From contig JALNZF010000002.1 in assembly GCA_023229435.1 (NCBI GenBank), forward strand, positions 124,001-188,000: a stretch of DNA of 64,000 bases, given 5' to 3'. Shown piece after piece: positions 56,587 to 64,000 of the stretch (the first letter of the stretch is position 1; the number at the start of each line of letters is the position of its first letter). The position numbers and the translations under genes were made by a program. This DNA is from Nitrospirota bacterium. GTDB lineage: Bacteria > Nitrospirota > UBA9217. The notes beneath the pieces were generated by a model that was given only the letters and a program-made list of their open reading frames with translations, was not told the DNA's origin and did not search any database.

Positions 56587-58275
56587 TCAGACTGTTACTT
56601 CTTCAGCTTCCACACACTCTGCCTTTGTCTTTGACCAGCAGGGTCCGAGGATCGTTTCGAGGTCCTCTTCGGCCGTTGCTGCAATGGGCTTGATGTCGAA
56701 GTTTTTGACCAGCACATCGAGCACGTTCGGAGTGATGAATGCCGGAAGCGTCGGCCCGAGCCGGATGTCCTTGATACCCAAAGACAGCAAGGAGAGCAGG
56801 ATAGCCACGGCCTTCTGCTCGTACCATGACAGGACCAGGGACAGCGGCAATTCGTTCACGCCGATGTTGAAGGCCTTTGAAAGCGCGAGCGCGATCTGAA
56901 CAGCCGAATAAGCGTCATTGCATTGACCGATGTCGAGCAGCCGCGGGATGCCGCCGATGTCTCCCAGGTTCTTGTCAAAGAAGCGGAACTTGCCGCAGGC
57001 CAGGGTCATCACGATGGTGTCCTTGGGCGCTTTTTCCACGAATTCCGTATAGTAGTTCCTGCCGGGCTTTGCGCCGTCGCACCCGCCCACGAGGAAGAAG
57101 TGGCGGATCTTTCCGTCCTTGACCAGATCGATCACCTTGTCCGCCACGCCGAGCACCGCATTCCGCGCGAATCCGGCAAAAACCTCCTTGCCCGGTACAT
57201 CTTCGGTAAATCCAGGAAGCGACAGGGATTTTTCTATCACGGAGATAAAATTTCCGTCTGAAATGTGCTTCACATCAGGCCAGCCCACGAGTCCGCAGGT
57301 AAAGAGATTGTCCTTGTACGACGCCAGCGGCTTCTGGATGCAGTTTGTGGTCATCACAATGGCGCCGGGAAAATGCGCGAACTCCTTGTGCTGGTTCTGC
57401 CAGGCCGTACCGTAATGGCCGAAAAAATGAGGATATTTTTTGAGGCTCGGGTAGCCATGGGCCGGCAGCATCTCGCCGTGAGTATAGACATTGATCCCCT
57501 TGCCCTCACTCTGTTTCAGGATCATATCAAGGTCTTTCAGGTCATGGCCGGAAACAAGGATCGCCTTGCCTTTTTTCGCACCGAGCGGTACCTTGGTCGG
57601 GACCGGGTGGCCGAACGTGCCGGTATTGCCGCCATCGAGGATCTCCATGGCCTTGAGGTTGACCTCACCGCACTTCAGCACAAGCGCAACCCATTCGTTC
57701 AGGCCCAGATCGGTCCCCGTCATGGCTGCCAGTGCTTCGGCCATGAACGCATAGATCGTATCATCGGTTTTTCCGAGGATCTGGGCATGATCTGCATAAG
57801 CAGCCACGCCTTTGAGGCCGAACAGGAGAATGTCCTGGAGCGACTGGATATCGGGGTTGATCGCTGCATCAGGCACCCGCTCCCTTACCTCCCGGCCCTG
57901 TTTTGCCAAAGCCTCGATTGAAGCTGCTGGTTTATAGGAAGCGCTGCCGTGAGTGAAGTCCGTTCTGCCGCCGGCTGCTGTGACCTTTGTTTTCAGCCCA
58001 TCGCGGAGCTCAACGCTTTTCTGAATGAGTGTTTCGAACCGCCTGGGGTCGAAATCGACGTTCGTGAGCGTTGAAAAAAGCCCTTTGGTCAGAAAAAGGT
58101 TAACTTCCTGGTCATTGACGCCGTGTCCCCTGCCTTCAACTGCAACGAGCGAAAGCCCTTTCATGGAATAGACTAAAAGGTCCTGAAGTGATGATACCTC
58201 CGGGTCCTTGCCGCATACCCCGATCTTGGTGCACCCTTTGCCGTTTGCTGCCTGTTCGCATTGATAACAAAACAT
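56587..58275 (-). CDS. hcp: Hybrid cluster protein (hydroxylamine reductase)
   Basis: A 562-residue hybrid-cluster protein. The N-terminal [4Fe-4S] ligands are Cys3, Cys6, Cys15 and Cys21 (C-x2-C-x8-C-x5-C, class I). Hybrid-cluster residues are in 'FGHYGTAWQNQHKEFAHFPG' and 'VGGCDGAKPGRNYYTEFVEK'. It reduces nitric oxide to N2O in vivo in some bacteria, and hydroxylamine in vitro. The ATG at 58275 has AGGAGG 5 nt upstream, so the longer frame is rejected. A 20-bp CRP/FNR-type dyad at 58352 overlaps the -35 region, which suggests regulation by an HcpR/FNR-like protein. No hcr partner is adjacent. Confidence 0.97.
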   Translation of the reverse strand: MFCYQCEQAANGKGCTKIGVCGKDPEVSSLQDLLVYSMKGLSLVAVEGRGHGVNDQEVNLFLTKGLFSTLTNVDFDPRRFETLIQKSVELRDGLKTKVTAAGGRTDFTHGSASYKPAASIEALAKQGREVRERVPDAAINPDIQSLQDILLFGLKGVAAYADHAQILGKTDDTIYAFMAEALAAMTGTDLGLNEWVALVLKCGEVNLKAMEILDGGNTGTFGHPVPTKVPLGAKKGKAILVSGHDLKDLDMILKQSEGKGINVYTHGEMLPAHGYPSLKKYPHFFGHYGTAWQNQHKEFAHFPGAIVMTTNCIQKPLASYKDNLFTCGLVGWPDVKHISDGNFISVIEKSLSLPGFTEDVPGKEVFAGFARNAVLGVADKVIDLVKDGKIRHFFLVGGCDGAKPGRNYYTEFVEKAPKDTIVMTLACGKFRFFDKNLGDIGGIPRLLDIGQCNDAYSAVQIALALSKAFNIGVNELPLSLVLSWYEQKAVAILLSLLSLGIKDIRLGPTLPAFITPNVLDVLVKNFDIKPIAATAEEDLETILGPCWSKTKAECVEAEEVTV

Positions 58276-58326
58276 AGCATCCTCCTCAAGGAATAAATTT
58301 ACATCGTCTTTCGTTGATGTGGACCG

Positions 58327-58371
58327 ATTATACGGGTAGCGGGAAGAGAAGCATATGATAGGGGTCATATG
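58327..58371 (-). promoter_or_regulatory. hcp promoter with CRP/FNR-type operator
   Basis: On the minus strand a perfect -10 TATAAT (58332-58327) implies a start near 58320. The perfect dyad CATATGA-tagggg-TCATATG (58352-58371) is centred about 41.5 bp upstream, the position used by class II CRP/FNR activators. Confidence 0.7.
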
Positions 58372-58579
58372 AGTGGAGAATTTTTTTTAAAATTATATTT
58401 GAGGGGGTGATGTTACGCAGAAATGAACAGAAACAATAAACAGGTTTAACGTAAAAACAACGGGGAACAGCGGATGAACACGGCTTTTATCAACGATCAA
58501 GAAACGAACGCGGTATCAGGTTCATATCAATATGGTGAAATCTATTATTGACGGGCTGTTGCATAAACCAATTGTGTGC

Positions 58580-58653
58580 TTCGACAGGCTCAGCACGAAC
58601 GGGAAAAGTTCATAATATCAAAGGCTATACCGTTCGCCCTGAGCTTGTCGAAG
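58580..58653. repeat. CTTCGACAGGCTCAG inverted repeat
   Basis: CTTCGACAGGCTCAG and CTGAGCTTGTCGAAG face each other around a 44-bp centre. A common form of dispersed repeat, related to the CTTCGACGAGCTCAG cores elsewhere in the window. Confidence 0.7.
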
Positions 58654-58767
58654 GGTGAACGGGGTTTGGGCAACAACCCGTTGCGTTGAGACACTGAGCA
58701 CCTGGTATTGCCATGTGCACCCGTGGTTAGCAAGCGAATACAGCGTTGTTACAAGTGGATCATCGGG

Positions 58768-59856
58768 CTACACCAGCCCCAGCTCTCCTCCGGCAGGACT
58801 GACGCGGATCGACCCGAGCGAAAGATGTCGTACCCCGGAAACGTCCCGGAGCGGAGTAATTACCCGTATGGACAGTTCCTTCAGATCGATGGAGCGGAGG
58901 ATCCCTAGGCCGTGGCAAAGGTTGCGGTCGTCATTCAGCCCCACGAGCAGATGGTCCAGCTCTGATCGTTTAACCACCATGACCTCCCGGACATTATACT
59001 GCTCCTTTGCCGTGTAGAGCTCCTCCTCCATATACTCGCCTTCAATGATGAGGAAGAGCCGGTCAGCGGACAACTCGGCATGGATCACGATCGCCTGAAA
59101 TATCTTCGAAAGCCGGTTAATATCCCGGAATCCCAGCCTTTCGCCGGTGCCGAGGCCCGGGCCAAGTATTCCGACATCATGGAGAGAGATCTCCTGAAAG
59201 TCCGCGCCGCGGAAATACTCCTTAAAGCGCTGTTCGCGGGCCGACCGTCGGGCCTCTCTGGTGGATGCCTTTGCATCGGGCGATATGGGTATCCGATGGA
59301 TGAGCAAGCCGGCCCTGTGCGAATGCGGGGCCAGCAGATGCTCTATCTCGGTCCCCTTCTGCAAGGCGATCACATAGCGGGGGGAAAGCATGTCGATCTC
59401 ATGGCATTTAAGCTCCCGCGCGGCGCCGCCATTCACGAGTCCGCAGGTATTAATAAGAACAAGGCCGGGATCGAGCGACTGGGCCAGCGAATAAAGCTTT
59501 TGAAGACCCGATATCATCTCAAGCAGGCGGCCGACGGGAGAAGTATTGCCGATAAAGCCCATGATCATAGGGTTCTTTCGACTCAACAGCTCGGCGGCTT
59601 CTGTATACGCGGTGAGCGATATTACTGACGGCGGGCCGATGAAGGGCTGGCCGGGGTCCGCATCGATCCAAACGACCTTTTTGCCGGACCGGCAGAAGAG
59701 GCCGGCGAGATAGAGGCAGAACGTGGTTTTTCCCGAACCCGGCGCTCCGATGGCAAAAACCGGCCCGCCGTGAAAAAGGATCTCTTGGGCAATTTCACGC
59801 CATTCCTCCGGTATTGTAAGCGGCCCTTCTAACATAAAAATCTTTCTTTGAACCAA
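58768..59856 (-). CDS. Clp1/Grc3-like P-loop polynucleotide kinase
   Basis: A 362-residue P-loop protein: Walker A 'AIGAPGSGKTTFC' (35-47), 'VVWIDADPGQPFIGPPSVIS' (61-80) with the DxDPGQ motif typical of Clp1/Grc3 RNA 5'-kinases, and 'GLVLINTCGLVNGGAARELK'. Eukaryotic and archaeal members phosphorylate RNA 5' ends; bacterial members are scattered and poorly studied. It is alone between hcp and the rsmG region. The role in this bacterium is unknown; RNA repair is a possibility. Confidence 0.82.
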   Translation of the reverse strand: MVQRKIFMLEGPLTIPEEWREIAQEILFHGGPVFAIGAPGSGKTTFCLYLAGLFCRSGKKVVWIDADPGQPFIGPPSVISLTAYTEAAELLSRKNPMIMGFIGNTSPVGRLLEMISGLQKLYSLAQSLDPGLVLINTCGLVNGGAARELKCHEIDMLSPRYVIALQKGTEIEHLLAPHSHRAGLLIHRIPISPDAKASTREARRSAREQRFKEYFRGADFQEISLHDVGILGPGLGTGERLGFRDINRLSKIFQAIVIHAELSADRLFLIIEGEYMEEELYTAKEQYNVREVMVVKRSELDHLLVGLNDDRNLCHGLGILRSIDLKELSIRVITPLRDVSGVRHLSLGSIRVSPAGGELGLV

Positions 59857-59924
59857 GAATTAACGTAAATTTTCATGTGTATATAAGGAGTGACGGTCTC
59901 GTAATAAGTTGGAAATCTCCTGTT

Positions 59925-60035
59925 TTGTCATTTCGAGCCAAGCGAGAAATCTTGCTTTTGCATCCAGTTGAAAGATTCTTCACTGAGCCTGCCCTGAGCA
60001 AATATTTCACTTCGCTTCGCTACGTTCAGAATGAC
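59925..60035. repeat. TGTCATTTCGAG...GAATGACA dispersed repeat
   Basis: TGTCATTTCGAGCCAAGCGA and, inverted, CGTTCAGAATGACA bound an element of about 110 bp containing AGCGAGAAATCTT. Confidence 0.65.
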
Positions 60036-60116
60036 ATCAAAGGGTTCAGGATGGACCCATTCTGATTTTTTCGAACGAATCAAGGCTGTCCTGTCAATCA
60101 GCCTGACGCGCGCTGA

Positions 60117-60132
60117 TGTTCCACGTGGAACA
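60117..60132. promoter_or_regulatory. parS-type site 2
   Basis: Second perfect copy of TGTTCCACGTGGAACA, 46 bp after the rsmG stop (rsmG is on the minus strand). Confidence 0.9.
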
Positions 60133-60177
60133 ATCTCCGTCTTTGCCAGACATCCAACACGTTGAAACCATTGAGGT

Positions 60178-60822
60178 TTAACCAGCCTTCTTAAAGACCC
60201 AGATCGTCCTTTTATAATCCGAAAACGGGAGCGTCAGGTCAGTCCGGCGTTCCAGCGAAACACCAGCCCTGGCCAGGTCCTGCTCGTTGATCGTCTCTTC
60301 CGGTCCCCTGCTCAGTACTATAAGCCCACCCGGCCTGAGCAAGGGCATTCCTTCTGCTATAGCTGATTTCATGTCAGCAAAAGCGCGGGCCGTGACAATA
60401 TCAAACGCGGAGAGAAAGTGAACATCGAGTTCTTCCGTCCTTGAATCGACGACCGCGGTTTCCGTGAGCTTCAGGGTCCTGATGATATGGCGCAGAAAAG
60501 ACGCTTTCTTTTTTGTTGATTCCACCATGGTGACCACTATCCCGGGACAAACTATTTTGATCGGCAGCGCCGGAAAACCCGCTCCCGATCCCATGTCCAG
60601 CAATCGCAGTCCCGGGGCGGGCGTAAATCCATGAATATATGAAAGTGAATCCAGCACGTGTTTGATAATAATATCCCGTTCATCTTTGATCGCGGTGAGG
60701 TTGATCTTCCGGCTCCACTTTTTGAGCTCCGCCAGATAGATGAACACGGAATTGGCCTGTTCAACGGTCAAGGGAATGCCGAGCTTTATTGCGCCGTTAT
60801 TTAATAATTCCCGTGGAATCAT
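60178..60822 (-). CDS. rsmG: 16S rRNA (guanine-527-N7) methyltransferase RsmG
   Basis: A 214-residue methyltransferase with SAM motif 'LRLLDMGSGAGFPALPIKI' (72-90) and 'NLTAIKDERDIIIKHVLDSL' (41-60), both hallmarks of RsmG (GidB). The frame is open to 60885, but the ATG at 60822 is where the family starts. It usually lies beside mnmG and parA near the origin. Here it is about 4 kb from parA, with hcp and a Clp1-like gene between them. Confidence 0.95.
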   Translation of the reverse strand: MIPRELLNNGAIKLGIPLTVEQANSVFIYLAELKKWSRKINLTAIKDERDIIIKHVLDSLSYIHGFTPAPGLRLLDMGSGAGFPALPIKIVCPGIVVTMVESTKKKASFLRHIIRTLKLTETAVVDSRTEELDVHFLSAFDIVTARAFADMKSAIAEGMPLLRPGGLIVLSRGPEETINEQDLARAGVSLERRTDLTLPFSDYKRTIWVFKKAG

Positions 60823-60924
60823 GATGATCTTTCCGCAATCGACCGAAGTTCCCCTGCGTCTCCGCCCGATCCTAATCCGGTGCATGATGATCGTCGCTTT
60901 CCCGCAGCACGATCTGCATTGCGC

Positions 60925-60953
60925 AATTTACCCTGTTTGGGATATCTTGTCAA
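60925..60953 (-). promoter_or_regulatory. Sigma70-type promoter upstream of rsmG
   Basis: On the minus strand TTGACA (60953-60948), a 17-bp spacer and TAAATT (60930-60925), about 100 bp before the rsmG ATG. Confidence 0.55.
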
Positions 60954-61313
60954 TCGCGGGGACCTCATGCGGGTGCATGTCTTTGTCAGCCCTGCCTGAA
61001 AAACAGGATGATGCCCAAACAATTAATTTCAACCCCTATCCCCATCGTGTAATTGAGGCCAGACCCAAACAAAATAAATACTGTTTCACGACATGAATCA
61101 ATAAAGAACAAAGACGCTCAACTCTCCCCGTCCCGTTACGGTAAAAAAGGGGGCGAGAGAAGCGTAATCATCTGCCATGAGGCGTTCGTGATTATCGTGC
61201 GTTTACACGAGGGTCTGGCAACGCTATCTGTTATAAGAGGTGGATGCTTTGATGAGATCAGGATGGAACGGCTTATAAGAACGCAAGGCTCTCTTCAGAG
61301 AATAGGAAAAAGA

Positions 61314-61347
61314 AAACCCCGCCTTCAGTATCAAAGGCGGGGTTTTT
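61314..61347. terminator. Bidirectional rho-independent terminator
   Basis: AAAACCCCGCCTT-cagtatca-AAGGCGGGGTTTTT: a 13-bp GC-rich stem with T tracts on both strands, placed just after the HybB-like gene (minus strand). Confidence 0.85.
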
Positions 61348-61369
61348 ATTACTTCTCACCATTGAGAGC

Positions 61370-62503
61370 CTATCTGTTCAACGGACCCTCATGGAATACC
61401 GGCAGGTGCATGACAGCCAGACGGTAGAACATGACAATGGCCGAGAGCAGTCCCAGCGTCACGAAAATTTCCCAAATCGACGGGAAATAGAAGGTACCCG
61501 AACCAGCCTGGGTGAAAAAGGTCATGTTGAATCGATTAAAGACAACACCGATGATGACCAGCGTTGATGCCATCAGCTGGCCGTTCTCGGACTCCTTGAC
61601 GGACTTCATCGAGAACAGGGCAATCGGAATAAGCACGCCGATCAGTATCTCCGCGCTCCAGAAGAAGCTGGCCTTGTTCCAGTCCAACAGCAGCGGCCAA
61701 TTGCCCCGATACGACATGTCCGCGATTTTCGCGATCAAATAAACCAGCAGGGCAATACGCGTGCCCCGGCCCAAACCCTGAACAATTTCTGTCTCAGACT
61801 CCCGCTTGAGGCCCCGGGTGCTCACGATACCCTCGAAAGCGACCATGGCGAGACCCGCGGCAATCGCCGAGAGATAGAACATGTAGGGCAGGTTCGGCGT
61901 CCACCAGAGATGGTTCAGCTTTGCCGGCGCAATCAGGTAGAAACCGCCAAGCGACGACTGGTGCAGGAACGACAGCACAATGCCGGCGATTACCAGGGGA
62001 TAGGTGATTTTTTTGATGACCTTCAGCGCTCCGTGCCACTTCACGCGCTCCAGAAATGCCGGCGCGAATTCGAACAACAGCACCGTGGTGTACAGGGTGA
62101 TGCACATCACGACCTCGAACATGACCGAGCGGTAATTCCAGTAAACCATCGGGTGCCATGCGCTGAAAGGCTTGCCGATGTCGATGGCAAGTCCCACGAC
62201 GACGATGGAGTAACCGATAAAGGCCGTCAGAATGGCCGGCCGGGTTATGGGTTTGTACTTTTTCATATTGAATATGTACACCGCAGCGGTGATGGTGAAG
62301 CCACCGGCCGCAAGGGCCACGCCCGAGAACACGTCAACGGCGACCCAGAGCCCCCAGGGATACTCATCGGTCAGGTTGGTAACCGCGCCAAGACCCTTGA
62401 ACATGCGGAGAAGCGTCGCCACAATACCCAGACTGACGAGCAGCAGGAGGAGACGCATTCCTTTCGTTTCAAAGCTTTTTTTCACTCCTTCCAGGAATGT
62501 CAT
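61370..62503 (-). CDS. HybB/NrfD-type membrane subunit
   Basis: A 377-residue integral membrane protein of the NrfD/HybB/PsrC superfamily, with about ten hydrophobic helices. 'EYPWGLWVAVDVFSGVALAA' (47-66) and 'LHQSSLGGFYLIAPAKLNHL' (178-197) are family signatures. It would transfer electrons between the iron-sulfur subunit and the quinone pool, or anchor the complex. It is the last gene of the three-gene group, 2 bp after the iron-sulfur subunit gene. The terminator at 61314 closes the unit. Confidence 0.92.
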   Translation of the reverse strand: MTFLEGVKKSFETKGMRLLLLLVSLGIVATLLRMFKGLGAVTNLTDEYPWGLWVAVDVFSGVALAAGGFTITAAVYIFNMKKYKPITRPAILTAFIGYSIVVVGLAIDIGKPFSAWHPMVYWNYRSVMFEVVMCITLYTTVLLFEFAPAFLERVKWHGALKVIKKITYPLVIAGIVLSFLHQSSLGGFYLIAPAKLNHLWWTPNLPYMFYLSAIAAGLAMVAFEGIVSTRGLKRESETEIVQGLGRGTRIALLVYLIAKIADMSYRGNWPLLLDWNKASFFWSAEILIGVLIPIALFSMKSVKESENGQLMASTLVIIGVVFNRFNMTFFTQAGSGTFYFPSIWEIFVTLGLLSAIVMFYRLAVMHLPVFHEGPLNR

Positions 62504-62505
62504 GG

Positions 62506-63321
62506 TTAATTCTCCTCCTTGTGCGTGGATTCAGCGTCGGGATTACTGCCCCGGTTGCGGAAGACCGCAATGAGCGACAATGCGGTAACGAACCCGACCA
62601 CTTTGAACGGGATCTCCCTGAGCATGGCCCAGGTATTTTCCGGAAGTTTCTTGGCGGGTATGTTCATGTTGAATCCCAGCTGCTCAAAAGGCACAGCCGC
62701 GATATACATCCAGGATGTTCCGCCCGCCTCTTTCTCACCATAGACATAATTCACATATTTACCGGGATGTTCCGCGAGCCGCTTCTTCGCCTCGGCCAGG
62801 ACCTCTTCTTTATTTCCAAAAAACATGGTCTTGGTCGGACAAATCTTGATGCACGCAGGGGTCAGATTATCAGCCTGGCGGTCTGAACAGAAGGTGCACT
62901 TGCGGACCCAGGGAAAGATCCTCTTTTCCCATTCATACTTCGGGACCTGGAAGGGACACGCGATCATGCAATACCGGCAGCCGATGCATTTGTCATAGTC
63001 ATAGTTCACGGGCCCGTTCGGCAGTTTTTTGAAGGCCCCCACCGGACACGCGGATACGCAGGCCGGATCATCGCAATGCATACACTGGTCCTTGATAAAG
63101 TGCCATGCCGGCGCCTGTCCGGACGCCCCTTCCAGAAATTCGATACGGGTATACGTATCGGAATTCAGTTTCGGCGGATTCGTGTACACTCCCTGATTCA
63201 CTGTCTTCTTCACGGAACGTTCATTCCATGATTTGCATGCCACCTGACAGCTGCGACATCCGATGCAGCGCGTCAGGTCGACCAGCACGGCTTTTTGGGG
63301 GGGTTGAGTAATCGTTGTCAT
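62506..63321 (-). CDS. Iron-sulfur subunit of formate-dehydrogenase-like complex
   Basis: A 271-residue ferredoxin-like subunit with four CxxCxxC(x3)C clusters: 'CIGCRSCQVACKSWNE' (19-34), 'CMHCDDPACVSACPVGAF', 'CIGCRYCMIACPFQVP' and 'CTFCSDRQADNLTPACIKIC'. That makes four [4Fe-4S] centres, as in FdnH/HybA/PsrB-type subunits. A C-terminal hydrophobic segment (about 236-254) may anchor it. It shares its first base with the stop of the catalytic-subunit gene and is followed by the HybB-type gene. Confidence 0.94.
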   Translation of the reverse strand: MTTITQPPQKAVLVDLTRCIGCRSCQVACKSWNERSVKKTVNQGVYTNPPKLNSDTYTRIEFLEGASGQAPAWHFIKDQCMHCDDPACVSACPVGAFKKLPNGPVNYDYDKCIGCRYCMIACPFQVPKYEWEKRIFPWVRKCTFCSDRQADNLTPACIKICPTKTMFFGNKEEVLAEAKKRLAEHPGKYVNYVYGEKEAGGTSWMYIAAVPFEQLGFNMNIPAKKLPENTWAMLREIPFKVVGFVTALSLIAVFRNRGSNPDAESTHKEEN

Positions 63322-64000
63322 TATGTCCTCCCTCCCGTGATCTTTACGACATTGACCATGAAGGCCTTCGATTCGGGTATCATGGTATTGGCATCACCGA
63401 CGGTCGGCGTCAGCAGGTTCGCACTGTCCCCGCCGCTGCCGTCCACAGGGTATTGCCATCCGAAGTGCCAGGGAAGGCCCACCTGATGCACGGTGGAGTT
63501 TCCGATCTTGAAGGGTTTGAACCGCGTCGTAACGATTGCGATTGCCCAGAGCTCGCCCCGGCCTGATTTCACCATGACCTTTTCACCGTTTTTGATATTT
63601 TTTTCCTTTGCCAGTTCTTCGCTCATTTCAACGAACATCTGGGGCTGCATCTCGAGCAGCCACGGTTCATGTCGTGTCATGACGCCGGTCTGCCAGTGCT
63701 CGGAAACGCGGTAGGTCGTGGCAACAAGAGGATACCGCATATCGCAGGAGAAAACGGCACCCGCCTCATCACCGAAAATCTTGATCGTCGGATTGATCCG
63801 CTGTTTGGACAGCATATTTTCCTCGAGCGGACACTCAAGTGCCTCATAGTGTTCGGGGAAGGGGCCCTCGGCCATGCCGGGCCCGAAAAGGTGTCCCACG
63901 CCGGTGGCCATCATAATGAAAGGTAACTTTCCTTTTTCCGTTGCCATGGGCGGAGCTGGCCCATCCGGGATATCTCCCACCCAGGTGCCGGGTTTCTTGC
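63321..64000 (-). CDS. Molybdopterin oxidoreductase catalytic subunit, C-terminal part (partial)
   Basis: An open frame runs off the right edge; about 226 codons are visible. The segment 'YRVSEHWQTGVMTRHEPWLLEMQPQMFVEM' is read here in pieces ('SEHWQTGVMTR', 'LLEMQPQMFVEMS') and, with 'GEKVMVKSGRGELWAIAIV' and 'VGLPWHFGWQYPVDG', is typical of the C-terminal cofactor-binding domain of formate dehydrogenases (FdnG/FdhA-like). The substrate-specific N-terminal part and any selenocysteine or cysteine ligand lie outside the window, so other DMSO-reductase family enzymes are possible. Gene order catalytic, Fe-S, HybB-type. Confidence 0.88.
   Translation of the reverse strand, partial: KKPGTWVGDIPDGPAPPMATEKGKLPFIMMATGVGHLFGPGMAEGPFPEHYEALECPLEENMLSKQRINPTIKIFGDEAGAVFSCDMRYPLVATTYRVSEHWQTGVMTRHEPWLLEMQPQMFVEMSEELAKEKNIKNGEKVMVKSGRGELWAIAIVTTRFKPFKIGNSTVHQVGLPWHFGWQYPVDGSGGDSANLLTPTVGDANTMIPESKAFMVNVVKITGGRT

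Larger units (their letters stand above)
58276..58767. other. Divergent-side region between hcp and the Clp1-like gene
   Basis: About 490 bases. Besides the hcp promoter it holds an AT-rich stretch and a pair of inverted repeats CTTCGACAGGCTCAG (58580-58594) and CTGAGCTTGTCGAAG (58639-58653). No gene is seen. Confidence 0.6.
59857..60177. other. Intergenic region with repeat and parS-type site 2
   Basis: About 320 bases. It holds a TGTCATTTCGAGC...GAATGACATC repeat (59925-60035) and the second parS-type palindrome (60117-60132). No gene is seen. Confidence 0.6.
60823..61369. other. Intergenic region between rsmG and the HybB-like gene
   Basis: About 547 bases. It holds the rsmG promoter and the terminator at 61314-61347. 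The open frames here lack domains. A half-matching parS-like string TGTTTCACG lies at 61082, judged too degenerate to count. Confidence 0.5.

Noticed and set aside
61082..61097. Third parS-like site TGTTTCACGacatgaa
   Set aside because: Only one arm matches; the second arm is too degenerate.

Overview
The window looks like chromosome from a Gram-negative bacterium of an anaerobic or microaerophilic lineage. The mix of genes (ferredoxin-dependent 2-oxoacid oxidoreductase beside NADP-type isocitrate dehydrogenase, tungstate uptake, a molybdopterin formate-dehydrogenase-like complex, hybrid cluster protein, many PAS/histidine kinase/NtrC/HD-GYP proteins, bactofilin) resembles Nitrospirota or Desulfobacterota. 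That placement is inference; no rRNA gene is present. No tRNA gene or CRISPR array was seen.

Layout. 1-1.4 kb: start of ftsK (runs off the left edge) and uppP. 2-9 kb: a compact + strand biosynthetic locus with a PhcB-like methyltransferase, a ketoreductase, a ketosynthase-like chain-length factor that lacks all three catalytic residues, a hotdog dehydratase, an intact ketosynthase, an acyl carrier protein and a CrtI-like FAD oxidoreductase. It is followed at once by a hybrid histidine kinase whose six-helix sensor is as AT-rich as the preceding genes, while its kinase core is GC-rich. 11-15.9 kb: a second kinase, a sigma54 activator and an orphan FlhG-like ATPase. 16-20.8 kb: galT, a CheY-like protein, coaX, birA and nadC. 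20.5-22.9 kb: small accessory genes (Phd antitoxin, BRO-N remnant, CcbP-like protein, YhcG-like nuclease). 23-34.5 kb: valS, a receiver protein with a long repeated helical tail, the 2-oxoglutarate:ferredoxin oxidoreductase genes and icd, and the tungstate transporter tupABC with a ModE-type regulator. 35.3-38.1 kb: rpmH-rnpA-yidD-yidC. 38.5-48.7 kb: truncated transposase, toxin-antitoxin pair, signalling and stress genes, a repeat-rich surface lipoprotein with a poly-G frameshift, and rlpA. 48.8-60.8 kb: purL (PurLQ fusion), vapBC, bactofilin, parB-parA, hcp, a Clp1-like kinase and rsmG, with two perfect parS-type sites. 61.4-64 kb: membrane, iron-sulfur and (partial) catalytic subunits of a formate-dehydrogenase-like complex.

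How the parts fit. The 2-9 kb locus has what is needed for an iteratively built, unsaturated ACP-bound chain (ketosynthase/chain-length factor, ketoreductase, dehydratase, no enoyl reductase) plus tailoring by an oxidoreductase and a methyltransferase. The adjoining membrane kinase could be a sensor of the product, but this is a hypothesis. icd and the oxidoreductase catalyse adjacent steps of a (possibly reversible) TCA cycle that uses ferredoxin. Tungstate uptake and the formate-dehydrogenase-like complex are consistent with pterin-cofactor enzymes. rpmH-rnpA-yidDC, parAB/parS and rsmG suggest a near-origin region that has been split by rearrangement.

The window is rich in short dispersed repeats. 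These include a pair of about 107-bp elements with terminal inverted repeats and TTTA direct repeats, and several repeat tracts that sit in frame inside valS and purL. These in-ORF repeats, the chain-length-factor locus and the predicted class II operator of hcp are the most unusual observations.
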